The position numbers and the translations under genes were made by a program. A stretch of 64,000 bases of DNA, taken from Reinekea sp. G2M2-21 (GTDB lineage: Bacteria > Pseudomonadota > Gammaproteobacteria > Pseudomonadales > Natronospirillaceae). This document shows positions 43,104 to 52,452 of this stretch, one piece after another (positions within the stretch are counted from its first letter, which is position 1; every line of letters begins with the position of its first letter). The DNA lies in the NCBI RefSeq assembly GCF_015687175.1, contig NZ_JADPQG010000007.1, forward strand, positions 1 to 64,000, written 5' to 3'. A model generated the notes under the pieces. The model did no database searches. It had not been told where the DNA came from and saw only the letters and a list, made by a program, of their open reading frames with translations.

Positions 43104-44915
43104 ATGAACCAGCCTGCAACTATTGACATGGCGATTTCTGAAAGAACGACCATTCAAGTTTCGCCTTATTGCCTCAAAGATGCCAAGTGGGGGAATGTCA
43201 GAACTAGCCGCGACCCTGAGTCATTTGTAAACCTTAAAACCTCCATGCGTGCGCGTGGCAGACTGATTCAGCCGGTTGTTGCCCGTAAGGTCGATTATCT
43301 AAACGAAGGCGAATACGAGCTTTTGGCTGGCTACGGTCGTCGGGACGGTTCAATCGATCTTAAATGGCCGTTAATCGATGTGAGTATCGTTGAGTGTGAT
43401 GATGCCGAGGCGCTTGCCATCATGCTGGACGAGAATGAGCAGCGTGAGAATATGAATGCGGCTGACGAGGCCGAAAGTGCCGCGTTAGCGGTTCAGGTTA
43501 ACGGTGGTGATTACAAACTGGCGGCTAAGCAGTTGGGTTGGAGCGAAACAATGGTTCGCCAGCGAATCACTCTGAATAATTGCAGCGACAAAGTTAAGGT
43601 CGCTATACGCGAAAGACTGATTGACGTTGGTCACGCCAGCGTTCTGTCTCAGTTCCCATCTGATAAACAAGATGCCATTTTGACTAAGGTGGTTCAAGAA
43701 AAATGGACGGTGGCTCAGTTAAATGAGCATTGCCGCAAGCAGTCGATTCCACTGAATAAAGCACTATTCGATTTGGCCGATTGCGAACAGTGTCCACACA
43801 ATTCAAGCGTTCAAAGCGATCTTTTTGCTTCAACTGGTGTTCAGGGCGGCAAATGTGGTAATTCCAAGTGCTTTGGTGGAAAGCAAGCCACCGAATTACT
43901 CAAAAAGAAAGAGGCTTTGGCTGAGGAATACGAGTCGGTCTTTTTGCTCCATGAGAAACCTGCGAATCTGCGAAAAACTACAAGTGAAGAAATCATGGGA
44001 GCGGATCAGTTTGCGACATGCCGCACCTGTGCAAACAACAGCGCGATCATTGACGACCGGATTCTGACCGCTGGCGTTGTTATTGAAAACCAGTGTACCA
44101 ACCTTTCTTGTTTTGAGTCAGCATTGCCCAAGAAAGCAGACATGATTGCCACTGATAATGTTATCAAGCAGGCTGGTACAGCGAAAGGCAAGAGCAAGCC
44201 CGATTCAGCCAAATCTCCAGCTAAGACTGCGCCTAAAAAGGCAACACTCAGCAAAGGTATTCTTACTGCTTACGCTGGTCACCATCGCACAGCGGCTCGA
44301 CAGGCTATTTCGGCCAATATCAAGTCAGATCGGTTAATACGCGCAATGGCAATCAACGCAGTGGCAGATACCTATTGCGTTGATTCAAATCAGAAAGAGG
44401 TTAAAGCGTTTCTTACAGCTAATGGCTATGACGAGTCAGTGATTTCGGCGTTGAGCAGCAGTCCTGATCGCATTGGAAAGCTGGTTGCGCTGGATTTAAC
44501 GACTTTGAATAAACTGCAAGTCGTCATTGTTTTAGCCGCAACTGAGTTTGGACGAGGTCGCCATGATTCAACGGCTGAACCGGCCACGCAGAGTTTATAT
44601 AAGATGCTGAAAACTTACGTTGTCTCCGAATATACAGATATCTACAAGTCCAATCTTATAGCGAATTGGCAACCTACTAAGGAATCACTCGGCTTATACA
44701 CAAAAGCTGCCCTAAGCGTATTGCTCGATCAGCCTTCCCAAGCCGGAGAGAGCTTCAAAGCAAACTACATCAAGCAGTTTGACGAGTCCACGTATAGCAA
44801 GCTGAGTAAGGGCAAGGTTTCAGAATACATCGACGGCGTTTTGAGCAACGAAAGCTATGACTGGTCATCTTATGCGCCTCTTTCACTTCTGATTGAAGCT
44901 GGCATACCAGCCTAA
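43104..44915 (+). CDS. ParB-family protein of the PRTRC system
   Basis: A 603-residue protein. An N-terminal ParB/Srx-like domain (SPYCLKDAKWGNVRTSRDPE, then LLAGYGRRDGS in place of the GERR box) is followed by an HTH (YKLAAKQLGWSETMVRQRIT) near residues 134-155. The middle carries two Cys clusters (CEQCPHNS...CGNSKCF and CRTC...CTNLSCF) that look like zinc sites, which is typical of the long PRTRC ParB and not of plasmid-partition ParB. GGGAGCACCGT precedes the ATG. It heads the operon after repeat copy a; no ParA is seen. Confidence 0.85.
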   Translation: MNQPATIDMAISERTTIQVSPYCLKDAKWGNVRTSRDPESFVNLKTSMRARGRLIQPVVARKVDYLNEGEYELLAGYGRRDGSIDLKWPLIDVSIVECDDAEALAIMLDENEQRENMNAADEAESAALAVQVNGGDYKLAAKQLGWSETMVRQRITLNNCSDKVKVAIRERLIDVGHASVLSQFPSDKQDAILTKVVQEKWTVAQLNEHCRKQSIPLNKALFDLADCEQCPHNSSVQSDLFASTGVQGGKCGNSKCFGGKQATELLKKKEALAEEYESVFLLHEKPANLRKTTSEEIMGADQFATCRTCANNSAIIDDRILTAGVVIENQCTNLSCFESALPKKADMIATDNVIKQAGTAKGKSKPDSAKSPAKTAPKKATLSKGILTAYAGHHRTAARQAISANIKSDRLIRAMAINAVADTYCVDSNQKEVKAFLTANGYDESVISALSSSPDRIGKLVALDLTTLNKLQVVIVLAATEFGRGRHDSTAEPATQSLYKMLKTYVVSEYTDIYKSNLIANWQPTKESLGLYTKAALSVLLDQPSQAGESFKANYIKQFDESTYSKLSKGKVSEYIDGVLSNESYDWSSYAPLSLLIEAGIPA

Positions 44916-44940
44916 ATCATCTACCTAAAAGGAACTGTTT

Positions 44941-45447
44941 ATGTCTCTTATCCAATCATTAATTGAGCAAGGTGAAGGCATTGGCCTGGATCGCATTGTG
45001 ATCACGGTGCAACCTCGCGGTGACGGTGCAGCAAACGCCATCGTTCACTTCGCTGTAGATCAGCAAAGCTCGTACAAGCTCGACGCAAAGACCACCGCAT
45101 TGCGTTCAGCTTTGAGCCAGCCGATTGTATCGGAAGGGAATGGCTCGCAGATTGAATTGGCAATAGCAGAGGCGCTTCACCGTATGAATGCCGTTGCTAA
45201 GCTGGCAGTGGATCAGTACCGAGAGAAAACCAACGCTGATGATGTGATTTCCGCCCTGGTCGCCAGTATTAATCAAGCCTCTGACAATCAGTCAGAGGTA
45301 GAGGCAGGTGGCGAAACCGATTCGACCCCCGCTAGTGAGTTGGCAAATTTGCCAGCCGATAACGATACGTCTGCACCGGATGCAGCGCCAGTACCGCTAA
45401 CAACCGAGGACGACGATTCCGTCCTCGAAAACGCATCATTATTTTAG
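44941..45447 (+). CDS. PRTRC system protein E
   Basis: A 168-residue acidic protein located directly after ParB. The N-terminal 100 residues (GIGLDRIVITVQPRGDGAAN) form the family domain; the C-terminal 55 residues are a disordered acidic tail. Assigned by position and overall pattern. AAGGAACTGTTT precedes the ATG. Confidence 0.65.
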   Translation: MSLIQSLIEQGEGIGLDRIVITVQPRGDGAANAIVHFAVDQQSSYKLDAKTTALRSALSQPIVSEGNGSQIELAIAEALHRMNAVAKLAVDQYREKTNADDVISALVASINQASDNQSEVEAGGETDSTPASELANLPADNDTSAPDAAPVPLTTEDDDSVLENASLF

Positions 45448-45456
45448 GAGAGCCAC

Positions 45457-45654
45457 ATGAATATTTGCTTTGAAGTTAATGGGCAGCGCATTGCATGGCC
45501 TTCGGGTGTATCGGTACTCAAAGATGCGAAGCGCATTTTGTCGCAACAGTTCCCAATGTTGCGTAACACGACCATCTACGAAGAAGATGCTCGATTGATG
45601 GGAGATGTGATGGTATACCCTGTTGTGTTGCCACCCGTAAAAACCAAGGGGTAG
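45457..45654 (+). CDS. PRTRC system protein C
   Basis: A 65-residue protein with the layout of the family: an N-terminal strand ending in a Pro-containing phrase (ICFEVNGQRIAWPSG), a helix, and the conserved final KTKG (typically GTKG). AGGAGAGCCAC precedes the ATG. The family is thought to have a ubiquitin-like character, which would pair with the ThiF-like protein in this locus (inference). Confidence 0.75.
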   Translation: MNICFEVNGQRIAWPSGVSVLKDAKRILSQQFPMLRNTTIYEEDARLMGDVMVYPVVLPPVKTKG

Positions 45655-45659
45655 CGCTC

Positions 45660-45884
45660 ATGCGAAACATGGATCGCCTTGATCTAAAGATCAAAGCAAT
45701 CAAAGAGTCTCGTGGTGACGGTTTTGTCACCACTAGCAACATACTTGAAGAAAGCGATTTGCATACAGAATCGAATGGGATAGCACTATGGGCTGCGCAG
45801 CTAAAAGACCTCTCACGCAACAAGACTTTGGTTCACTCACCATCAGTGTTGAAGATTATCAGAGCCAGTTTGCCGCCTCTATAA
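45660..45884 (+). CDS. Possible small protein overlapping the next gene
   Basis: A 74-residue frame with a start context GGGGTAGCGCTC and no recognisable domain. It overlaps the next long gene by 97 bases in a different frame. The overlap is larger than any other in the locus, so either it is a genuine nested gene, or its N-terminal part belongs to the next gene through a frameshift. Confidence 0.4.
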   Translation: MRNMDRLDLKIKAIKESRGDGFVTTSNILEESDLHTESNGIALWAAQLKDLSRNKTLVHSPSVLKIIRASLPPL

Positions 45885-47254
45885 AAAGCCCACTTTCGAT
45901 TTGCGGATTAGATAGGATTCCATTTCAACTTGGTAATTCTATTGCCTGCCCTGCTGGAAATCTCGGCAAATTGAAGGCAAAACGAGTCATTCTGAGCGAG
46001 TCTATCACTGCGCTCAGAAATGCGACTGAAGCCGGTATCATACCAACCTCCATGTTCTATCGCTATTTAGGTGACCACAACATCAAATCTGGTCACGATA
46101 GCAAAAACGACCGAATAGCAGAGTATCTTCATGGCGACAATGGCCTGATTGAACGTGCTATAATACCATTTTTCGATTGGCTCAAACGCGAAATCAGGCG
46201 GTCAGGCCAGATCGACAATGACACAAAAACCAAAATTATAACCGCTATTGATGGTACCAACTCGGCATCACCATTTCAGATACGTGACAGCACCTTCGCT
46301 TTCCGCGATTACCTTTCCTTTTGTGTGAATTCCCATACGGAAGAACTGACCCTGGAACGAGACATAAGCAGCATCTCCTACTTTCCACCTGTAACAGATA
46401 CCGTTTGCGGTCACAATTTGGAAGACTTAGTTGCATGGGCGAGTGGCAATGCCTTTATGACCTTTCATGATCGTTTAATGATGGAGTTAGATCACCGCGA
46501 TTATGCCAGTCTGATCGTCACGAATGATCGTGAAAAACTGTCGGCCATTTACGTTGTCAGGTCGCTACTCAAAGCGATGGAAAATCGTTATGAAATCACT
46601 GTAGACGAGATTGATGGTCAATCTGATTTTTTAATGAATCTGGTGAATTGCCCCATCGTACTTCGCACTCATGTCGAGCAGTTTGAGTCGTTGTTGGCCG
46701 AGTGTCACTACGAAGAAATCTACAGGAGCACCTCTACAGCATTAGCTTCGTTCGTTTCAGAACAAATTGCTGAAGAACGAACAGGTAATCGCTTCAATAT
46801 GAACAGCACCGAAAATGGTCAACTTATCTGCCAGCAATTAATCACTTCCCACGATGATATTGAACGAATCGTTGGCAGTGGACTTCAGTATTTGGCTTCC
46901 AGAGCAGACTGTAATCCTTCCTTTTCAGAGACTATTGAAGATGGTTTGGACAGCCACAGTAATCTCTGTCTCTTTCACACAGATGGAGACATGTTCAATC
47001 AACTGAACGTTTTCGATGGTGAATCAAATGTCCTTTCTGGAGAGATCATCAATGATATTTTCTCCGAATGGCAACATGAGAATGATCAATACGCTGGTAA
47101 CGGTGGCTATGAAGAAAATGGTATTGGCACAGCTTTTCCTAAAAAGTTTGTAACAGAACAGCAGGTATTGCAGAGCATCAAGTCAGAGATGCACTGCGGT
47201 TTAGTGATGGCTCTTATTGACCTCCTAGGGTTTAGTAAAAATTCAAAAGGTTAA
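45788..47254 (+). CDS. Unknown 488-residue protein in the PRTRC F position
   Basis: A large soluble protein without recognisable motif. It sits where PRTRC protein F normally stands (after ParB, E and C) but the sequence does not let me assert homology and it is longer than I recall for F. GGGATAGCACT precedes the ATG. Ends 49 bases before repeat copy b. Confidence 0.55.
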   Translation: MGCAAKRPLTQQDFGSLTISVEDYQSQFAASIKSPLSICGLDRIPFQLGNSIACPAGNLGKLKAKRVILSESITALRNATEAGIIPTSMFYRYLGDHNIKSGHDSKNDRIAEYLHGDNGLIERAIIPFFDWLKREIRRSGQIDNDTKTKIITAIDGTNSASPFQIRDSTFAFRDYLSFCVNSHTEELTLERDISSISYFPPVTDTVCGHNLEDLVAWASGNAFMTFHDRLMMELDHRDYASLIVTNDREKLSAIYVVRSLLKAMENRYEITVDEIDGQSDFLMNLVNCPIVLRTHVEQFESLLAECHYEEIYRSTSTALASFVSEQIAEERTGNRFNMNSTENGQLICQQLITSHDDIERIVGSGLQYLASRADCNPSFSETIEDGLDSHSNLCLFHTDGDMFNQLNVFDGESNVLSGEIINDIFSEWQHENDQYAGNGGYEENGIGTAFPKKFVTEQQVLQSIKSEMHCGLVMALIDLLGFSKNSKG

Positions 47255-47302
47255 TTCCCTACGGACTGATATTGCCGCAAGGCAGTTCGGTGCGACTTTG
47301 AA

Positions 47303-47322
47303 GGCGCAAAGCAATGTGGCGC
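47303..47322 (+). repeat. Operon-head repeat, copy b
   Basis: GGCGCAAAGCAATGTGGCGC, 110 bases before the recA ATG. It is followed at 47325-47340 by the hairpin GGCTAG-AAAA-CTAGCC. Confidence 0.85.
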
Positions 47323-47431
47323 ATGGCTAGAAAACTAGCCGATGGGGGTGCTGTCGCTGTAAGGGCGTATTGTTTGGGTGCTCTACAAAGAACCGAGAAT
47401 GCTTTTTCTTGAACTGAACAGGATACTTATT

Positions 47432-48532
47432 ATGAGTACGAATATCGCAGGTCGTGACCAGGCACTTGCAAATGCATTGGCCGACATTAATCAAAGCTTT
47501 GGCAAAAACGCTTGTGTTCGCATGGGCGATTGCGAAATGGTGGATGTTGAAACCATCTCTACCGGTTCACTTGCATTGGACATTGCGCTGGGTGTAGGCG
47601 GTATGCCCGTCTCGAAAATTTCAGAAATCTTTGGGCCAGAGTCCTCGGGTAAGACTACATTAACGCTGAGCTTAATTGCGCAAGCGCAGAAAGCCGGAAA
47701 AACGTGTGCTTTCATCGACGCTGAGCACGCGCTTGATCCCGTATGGGCTGCGAAGATTGGTGTAAAAGTTGATGATTTACTATTGTCGCAACCTGACACC
47801 GGTGAGCAGGCACTGGAAATCTGTGATCGCTTGGTGCGTTCGAATGCGGTTGACTTAATCGTAATCGATTCTGTTTCAGCGCTAGTTCCAAAATCTGAAA
47901 TTGAAGGGGAAATCGGAGACGCAAGTGTCGGTGTCCAAGCCAGACTAATGAGCAGTGCGCTGCGAAAAATCACCGGTTCGATTGCCAAAGCAAAAGCACA
48001 CGTCGTATTTATTAATCAGATTCGTCTCAAAATAGGTGTTATGTTTGGGAATCCTGAGACAACTTCAGGGGGGAATAGTTTGAAGTTTTATTCCTCCGTG
48101 CGTTTGGACATTCGTCGTACGGGTTCGATTAAAGATGGTGATAACGCTGTTGCCAACGAAGTGCGCGTTAAAGTTATCAAAAACAAAGTAGCGCCGCCAT
48201 TTAAGCAGGCCAACTTTGTCATCGGTTTTGGTGAAGATGGTTATGTCGCGGGTATCAATCGCAATCTCGAACTGGTTGAACTCGGTGTTAAATTTAACAT
48301 CATTGAAAAATCGGGGGCCTGGTACTCATTCGCCGGTCAGAAGATTGGTCAGGGCAAAGTGAATGCCGGTAAATTCTTCGAAGACAATTTGGATGTTGCG
48401 GATGAGATTGAACAACGCATCCGAGCTGCTGCGAAAGGGCTTACATTAGATGAATACAGCGCAACGGTCGATGGTGCCGTCGTTGACGAAAAAGAATCTT
48501 CGGATTCAGAGCAAGGCTCTTTGCTAAATTAG
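47432..48532 (+). CDS. recA: RecA recombinase
   Basis: Start at the ATG 47432 ([10 protein letters not shown]), with CAGGATACTTATT upstream; 366 residues. Walker A GPESSGKT at 68-75, [35 protein letters not shown] and the loop [26 protein letters not shown] are all intact, so it should be an active recombinase. The C-terminal domain has a small insertion ([20 protein letters not shown]) compared with the usual compact region, and an acidic tail. No LexA box is seen in its leader. As accessory DNA usually lacks recA, this is probably a second copy. Confidence 0.93.
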   Translation: MSTNIAGRDQALANALADINQSFGKNACVRMGDCEMVDVETISTGSLALDIALGVGGMPVSKISEIFGPESSGKTTLTLSLIAQAQKAGKTCAFIDAEHALDPVWAAKIGVKVDDLLLSQPDTGEQALEICDRLVRSNAVDLIVIDSVSALVPKSEIEGEIGDASVGVQARLMSSALRKITGSIAKAKAHVVFINQIRLKIGVMFGNPETTSGGNSLKFYSSVRLDIRRTGSIKDGDNAVANEVRVKVIKNKVAPPFKQANFVIGFGEDGYVAGINRNLELVELGVKFNIIEKSGAWYSFAGQKIGQGKVNAGKFFEDNLDVADEIEQRIRAAAKGLTLDEYSATVDGAVVDEKESSDSEQGSLLN

Positions 48533-48601
48533 CGGCCGTTGGTGGGCGGCAGGGTGTTATTCCTGCCGAAATCTTTTAGTAACTGGAATGAGGTGAATTT
48601 C

Positions 48602-49432
48602 ATGCGTTCGGAGTATTCGCTCGATGGCATTAAACGAAAGTTGCTTATGATGGCACTGGCTCTTGATCTACCTGAGTTTCAGACCTACATGCGCACACCT
48701 ACAGATCGGTATGGATTATCAAACTTCTCAGATATCGCCGAAGCACTGAATCAAGATTTAAAGAATTCTTTTTCTGATTTGTTTGCGATCAGCCGTGTTG
48801 AGCCAGGAAGATTTCTTACATCAGCTGATATGAGCAGTTCGCTTATGCTGATGATCTACAATTTATTTTCCCATGTTGATACATCACTTGTGACGGTGAT
48901 TACCAACGGCAGCTTCGACTCTTGGGTGCACCGTGAATTTGGTGACAGTGCCCTTCAGGGAATGGTGGATGACGTTTTTCGGTTAGGTTACCGGCCAGAA
49001 TTTGCATCGAAGAAGAACCAACTTGACGCAGTCGGGTCAGCACTGCGTGGCTTTGCTCGGTTTATTGAAGCCCGCTATACGTTGCGCTACGGGTTGCTGG
49101 ACGACGAACTTGATGTTGAGTATGGCAAAATTCTTTGTGCATTGGGTAGCCCTGCGATCTGTGAAGCAGGAAACGTCACTCAGTTTTTGGCTGACGTGCC
49201 GGTGGACATACAGAAAGCGCTGGTACACAGCACTCATATCCTGGTGAGTTTTTCTGCTCATTCCTACTTTATCGTTGAAAATACAAGGCCAATCGACGCC
49301 TTGCACTATTCGGTGGATGACACTTATGTGCTTCAGTTCAGCCTACCACCATCAAGTGAGCACTCAGTAGTACTAAGTCATGGTACCGCTGTTGTGTCGA
49401 CCCAGGTAGAGGGCGCAAGCCATGACTGTTGA
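48602..49432 (+). CDS. Unknown protein downstream of recA
   Basis: Start at the ATG 48602 (MRSEYSLDGIKR), with GAGGTGAATTTC before it, giving 276 residues. Soluble and mainly helical in the first two thirds. No domain is recognised. It is in the recA operon and overlaps the next gene by 11 bases, so it is probably cotranslated with it. Confidence 0.6.
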   Translation: MRSEYSLDGIKRKLLMMALALDLPEFQTYMRTPTDRYGLSNFSDIAEALNQDLKNSFSDLFAISRVEPGRFLTSADMSSSLMLMIYNLFSHVDTSLVTVITNGSFDSWVHREFGDSALQGMVDDVFRLGYRPEFASKKNQLDAVGSALRGFARFIEARYTLRYGLLDDELDVEYGKILCALGSPAICEAGNVTQFLADVPVDIQKALVHSTHILVSFSAHSYFIVENTRPIDALHYSVDDTYVLQFSLPPSSEHSVVLSHGTAVVSTQVEGASHDC

Positions 49433-49772
49433 TTTAGCACTGGTTGATGCCGTACGCTTGCAAAAAAGGATTGAAGCAACTGGAGTGCTGTCTGGCTGCT
49501 CTGATCTCAGCTTACTGCCTTCTACTTTGATTAGCATCCGCCCTGACGATGTTGAGGGTGAACACTATATTCCAGTCGAATTTTGCGGGGAATTGCGCTA
49601 TCCAAATGCTTTCGATATGAGTCCGAAAATTCATGATGGTAAAATGCGGCTTTGGCCTATCTATCGAAGTGAATGGGAAGACGGCGAGTGCTTTGAGTGG
49701 GTAAGCTTCTGGGTTCCCATTGACCGGTTAGAAGAGATAGATGTTGGATTATTTCGTTTGCTTGAAGACTAG
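49422..49772 (+). CDS. Unknown small protein
   Basis: A 116-residue acidic soluble protein, third gene of the recA operon, overlapping the second. Rich in Trp in its C-terminal half (WPIYRSEWEDGECFEWVSFW). No family recognised. Confidence 0.6.
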   Translation: MTVDLALVDAVRLQKRIEATGVLSGCSDLSLLPSTLISIRPDDVEGEHYIPVEFCGELRYPNAFDMSPKIHDGKMRLWPIYRSEWEDGECFEWVSFWVPIDRLEEIDVGLFRLLED

Positions 49773-49774
49773 CA

Positions 49775-50050
49775 CTAACTGGCGGCTATTAAATATAAGT
49801 GCCGTCTAGCAGGACCATAAATTTCTTCATGGACTGCCCTCATCGTTCTTATTTGTGCGTACTGTACGGATTTGGCGTTTATCAGCTCTCCTTTCGCGAA
49901 TGAATTGAGGAGACTATTAGGTAATGACTCATAGCGACTGACATATCGATCAATGGCCATCGTGCTGCCGTTGTTAAGCTGAAGTCTAATGACAATGTGC
50001 CATTTTTTGTGACTTCTTATGGCTTCTTTGTATTTCTCAATATCTGTCAT
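49775..50050 (-). CDS. Unknown small protein, convergent with the recA operon
   Basis: Start at the ATG 50048-50050 (MTDIEKYKEAIRSHKK) because GAGGTGCTAT precedes it; 91 basic residues. Only two bases separate its stop from the stop of the convergent gene. The upstream region contains AAAGATAAATTATC (50084-50097), a 14-base sequence also found between recB and recC. Confidence 0.6.
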   Translation of the reverse strand: MTDIEKYKEAIRSHKKWHIVIRLQLNNGSTMAIDRYVSRYESLPNSLLNSFAKGELINAKSVQYAQIRTMRAVHEEIYGPARRHLYLIAAS

Positions 50051-50106
50051 ATAGCACCTCACAACTGCACACTTTATGATAATAAAGATAAATTATCATT
50101 ATTAAG

Positions 50107-50207
50107 TTGACAAGGCACATATAACGCATTAGGCTGAATATCGAATCATGTTAGTTTCATGGCGACCCTCGACTATTTACCACGCTTTTCTAGGCGTGGT
50201 TTTTTTT
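50107..50207 (+). ncRNA. Candidate small RNA with its own promoter and terminator
   Basis: TTGACA at 50107-50112 followed after 17 bases by TAGGCT, a weak -10, would start a transcript near 50142. It would end after about 65 bases at a strong intrinsic terminator (50180-50207). There is no plus-strand coding gene upstream that needs this terminator: the nearest gene on the left is on the other strand. The RNA itself has no recognised family. Confidence 0.35.
50180..50207 (+). terminator. Strong intrinsic terminator
   Basis: CCACGC (50180-50185), loop TTTTCTAG region, GCGTGG (50194-50199), then eight T. The best intrinsic terminator in the window. It insulates the operon starting after repeat copy c. 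Confidence 0.85.
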
Positions 50208-50223
50208 GCCATCGAGTTTTGTT

Positions 50224-50243
50224 GGCGCGAAACAATGTGGCGG
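50224..50243 (+). repeat. Operon-head repeat, copy c
   Basis: GGCGCGAAACAATGTGGCGG, 82 bases before the ATG at 50325 and just after the terminator. Confidence 0.8.
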
Positions 50244-50324
50244 TAGTTTGTATGTAAGGTCGGGAGGGGATGGATAGTTGTGCGTTGTTATCCTCTTCTC
50301 ATCTTTTTAATAGCAGGTGTCCAC

Positions 50325-50807
50325 ATGATTTTTAACGGAATTCGCTTCTCCGACTCTACTGAAATGTCTTTAGTTGCTCTGCTCAGCAACCTGGCTACCT
50401 CTGATCGGCGCGTCAGGCTGTTTTTGGGGAATCCGGCTACTGGTGAGCAAGATTACTGTGAAGCAGGGATGATGGAAGGCCAAGTGGATGGCTACTTCAG
50501 TCGATTGTGTCTTATTGATGGGGATACAGTGAATCGATTCGATGATTCAAGAGTTGTCCAGGTTGTCAGTAGCGATTCGAATCGAATTCTTTGGAAAGCC
50601 ACTCTTTACACACCAGTAAACATAAAGGATTTGACGTTGGTTGATTCCGAAAGTCCCGTTCGCAATTGGGATGGTCTGTATCTGCCATTCGAGGTCTATC
50701 GCGGCCAAACCCGTATCAACTGCTTTTCTACTCGTACTGATGCTTTGGTGTTTATGCAAAACTTTACCGACTGCCGTGAAAGAGAAGATAATGAGGTGGC
50801 GGCATGA
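50325..50807 (+). CDS. Unknown small protein
   Basis: Start at the ATG 50325 (MIFNGIRFSDSTEMS), with AGGTGTCCAC before it; 160 soluble, beta-rich residues. The internal order (RRVRLFLGNPATGEQDYCEA, then YFSRLCLIDGDTVNRFDDS) has no match I recognise. First gene of a four-gene operon, overlapping the next by ATGA. Confidence 0.6.
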   Translation: MIFNGIRFSDSTEMSLVALLSNLATSDRRVRLFLGNPATGEQDYCEAGMMEGQVDGYFSRLCLIDGDTVNRFDDSRVVQVVSSDSNRILWKATLYTPVNIKDLTLVDSESPVRNWDGLYLPFEVYRGQTRINCFSTRTDALVFMQNFTDCREREDNEVAA

Positions 50808-51376
50808 TACCCGGTCTGTTTATTACGTTTTCAACTGAAACAACCGGGCTGATCACCCAAAACGCTAAAGGCGAACTGATATTTCCAGACATCATTAGCT
50901 TTGGTGCTGTATTGGTTGATCAAGGCTCAATCATCGATACGATGACTATCCAGTGCAAACCTACCTGCCCTATTCAAGAGGACGCGACTCGCAAGCATGG
51001 CGCCAGAGAGTCAGATTTAGAAGCGTTGCCTCCTTTCAGTGCTATTGCAGACGAAATCACCGCCTATCTCGATCCGGGTATCCCATTAATCACGCATGCC
51101 TCCGATTTTCACTGGCTTGCCCTGAAAGCTCAATTTGACCGGTGCGGTATCGCCTTTGATCGGCCGGAGCCGCTTTGTATTAGTAAGCTTTGTAAAACCA
51201 GTGATGCCGATGATTCAGATCCTGGTCCTTCCCTATTTGCCCTCAAGCGGCTAGCTGGCTTGGAGTCGCTAACACAGGTCGATAATCGACTGGATGCCAG
51301 CGTCGATGCGAAAGACATTGCCGAAATCGCTTTGTTTCTTGAGCGGGAATACTCTGATTTTAAGGTTGCGTCATGA
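50804..51376 (+). CDS. DnaQ-like exonuclease fold with degenerate active site
   Basis: A 190-residue protein with the exonuclease layout: FSTETTGL in the ExoI position (normally DxETTGL), FGAVLVDQGSIIDTMTI, the phrase IQEDATRKHGARESDLEALP, HASDFHWLAL in the ExoII position (normally HNxxFD) and RLDASVDAKDIAEIA in the ExoIII position (normally HxAxxDA). The first Asp is Ser, the ExoII Asp is displaced and the ExoIII His is absent. It is probably inactive as a nuclease and may bind DNA ends or a partner. Confidence 0.65.
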   Translation: MIPGLFITFSTETTGLITQNAKGELIFPDIISFGAVLVDQGSIIDTMTIQCKPTCPIQEDATRKHGARESDLEALPPFSAIADEITAYLDPGIPLITHASDFHWLALKAQFDRCGIAFDRPEPLCISKLCKTSDADDSDPGPSLFALKRLAGLESLTQVDNRLDASVDAKDIAEIALFLEREYSDFKVAS

Positions 51377-52452
51377 AAGATAACAAGGAAACTGTCATGA
51401 AAGCTGACACCAAACAGAAGCAATTTGAACAGATCGCCAACGTTCCAGACTTTGCGGTCTACAACCTCGATAAGGATTCATACTGCTGGAAGGACAGACC
51501 GAATGTTATCTGTCCGGATATTGACTACTGGTACGAACTGTTCTGTGCCGGATTAAGCAAAAACCAAGAAAAGGTGGATGCACTTGAAGGTGAGCTGCAA
51601 GGCATGGTTGGCAAAGTCGAAGTGGCTCAAGACCGCCAGCGCCAACTATACAGGGCCTGCAAATTTTTAGCCCTTCATCTCAAGGCGCCGGATAAAGCCG
51701 TCGTCGACGCTGCAGTCGACCATGCAGAGATCGTGATTGAACAGTTTAAGCATCTGTCTGATCAAGCCATAGAGGCGAAGAAGTCTGAGACCGGATCAAG
51801 TGTTTATTCAATCGGTAGCGTCGATGTAAGCATCAGCCGTGATGAAGGAAAGGTAACCGTCAGTTTTCCTGACAAAATAGACGTTACCGTCGATCGGAAT
51901 GACAATCGAATTGAGTCTTTCATTACGGATGGTGTAACAGGTCGAGTTCAAGCGCATTCCGTGGCATTGGTGGATACCTTTTACGCTTCCATACAAAGTA
52001 AGTTATGCGCCCTACTTCAAACTGCCTTTCCGGTCATTGAAGAAAAAGACATTCCGTACTCAACAGTCGATGCCCTTCAGGGAATGGATAAGAAATGGGA
52101 TCGTGCTTTGCCGAACTTGGTCGAAGACTATTTCATTCGGTGGCCGGTGGATACAGGCTGGTTAGAGCTCGTTCAAGGTGCTTCCGTCGAAAGACTGGGT
52201 TTAGAGATAAAGCATGTGAAGCGCCCATATCTAAAGGTAAAAGCTTCTGACTATCAATTGTTGCAGGATGCCAGTAGCCCCAGTCAGGATATTTGGAAAA
52301 TCAAGGGGCATGACAGTCATTACTATGTCACTACCGAGGCCAGTTTAGGCAGTGATTGTATGACTGGCTATGCATTGGCGCGGCTAAATCCAGAGGCTGT
52401 CGAAAAAATGTTGAAAGCGATCCATAAGGAGCAGGAATCATTCTATGAGTAA
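51373..52452 (+). CDS. Unknown 359-residue protein
   Basis: Overlaps the previous stop by ATGA; a second ATG at 51397 has the better ribosome-binding site (AAGGAAACTGTC) and may be the real start. Soluble, with a helical N-terminal part and a beta-rich middle (SVDVSISRDEGKVTVSFPDK). No family recognised. Confidence 0.6.
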   Translation: MKDNKETVMKADTKQKQFEQIANVPDFAVYNLDKDSYCWKDRPNVICPDIDYWYELFCAGLSKNQEKVDALEGELQGMVGKVEVAQDRQRQLYRACKFLALHLKAPDKAVVDAAVDHAEIVIEQFKHLSDQAIEAKKSETGSSVYSIGSVDVSISRDEGKVTVSFPDKIDVTVDRNDNRIESFITDGVTGRVQAHSVALVDTFYASIQSKLCALLQTAFPVIEEKDIPYSTVDALQGMDKKWDRALPNLVEDYFIRWPVDTGWLELVQGASVERLGLEIKHVKRPYLKVKASDYQLLQDASSPSQDIWKIKGHDSHYYVTTEASLGSDCMTGYALARLNPEAVEKMLKAIHKEQESFYE

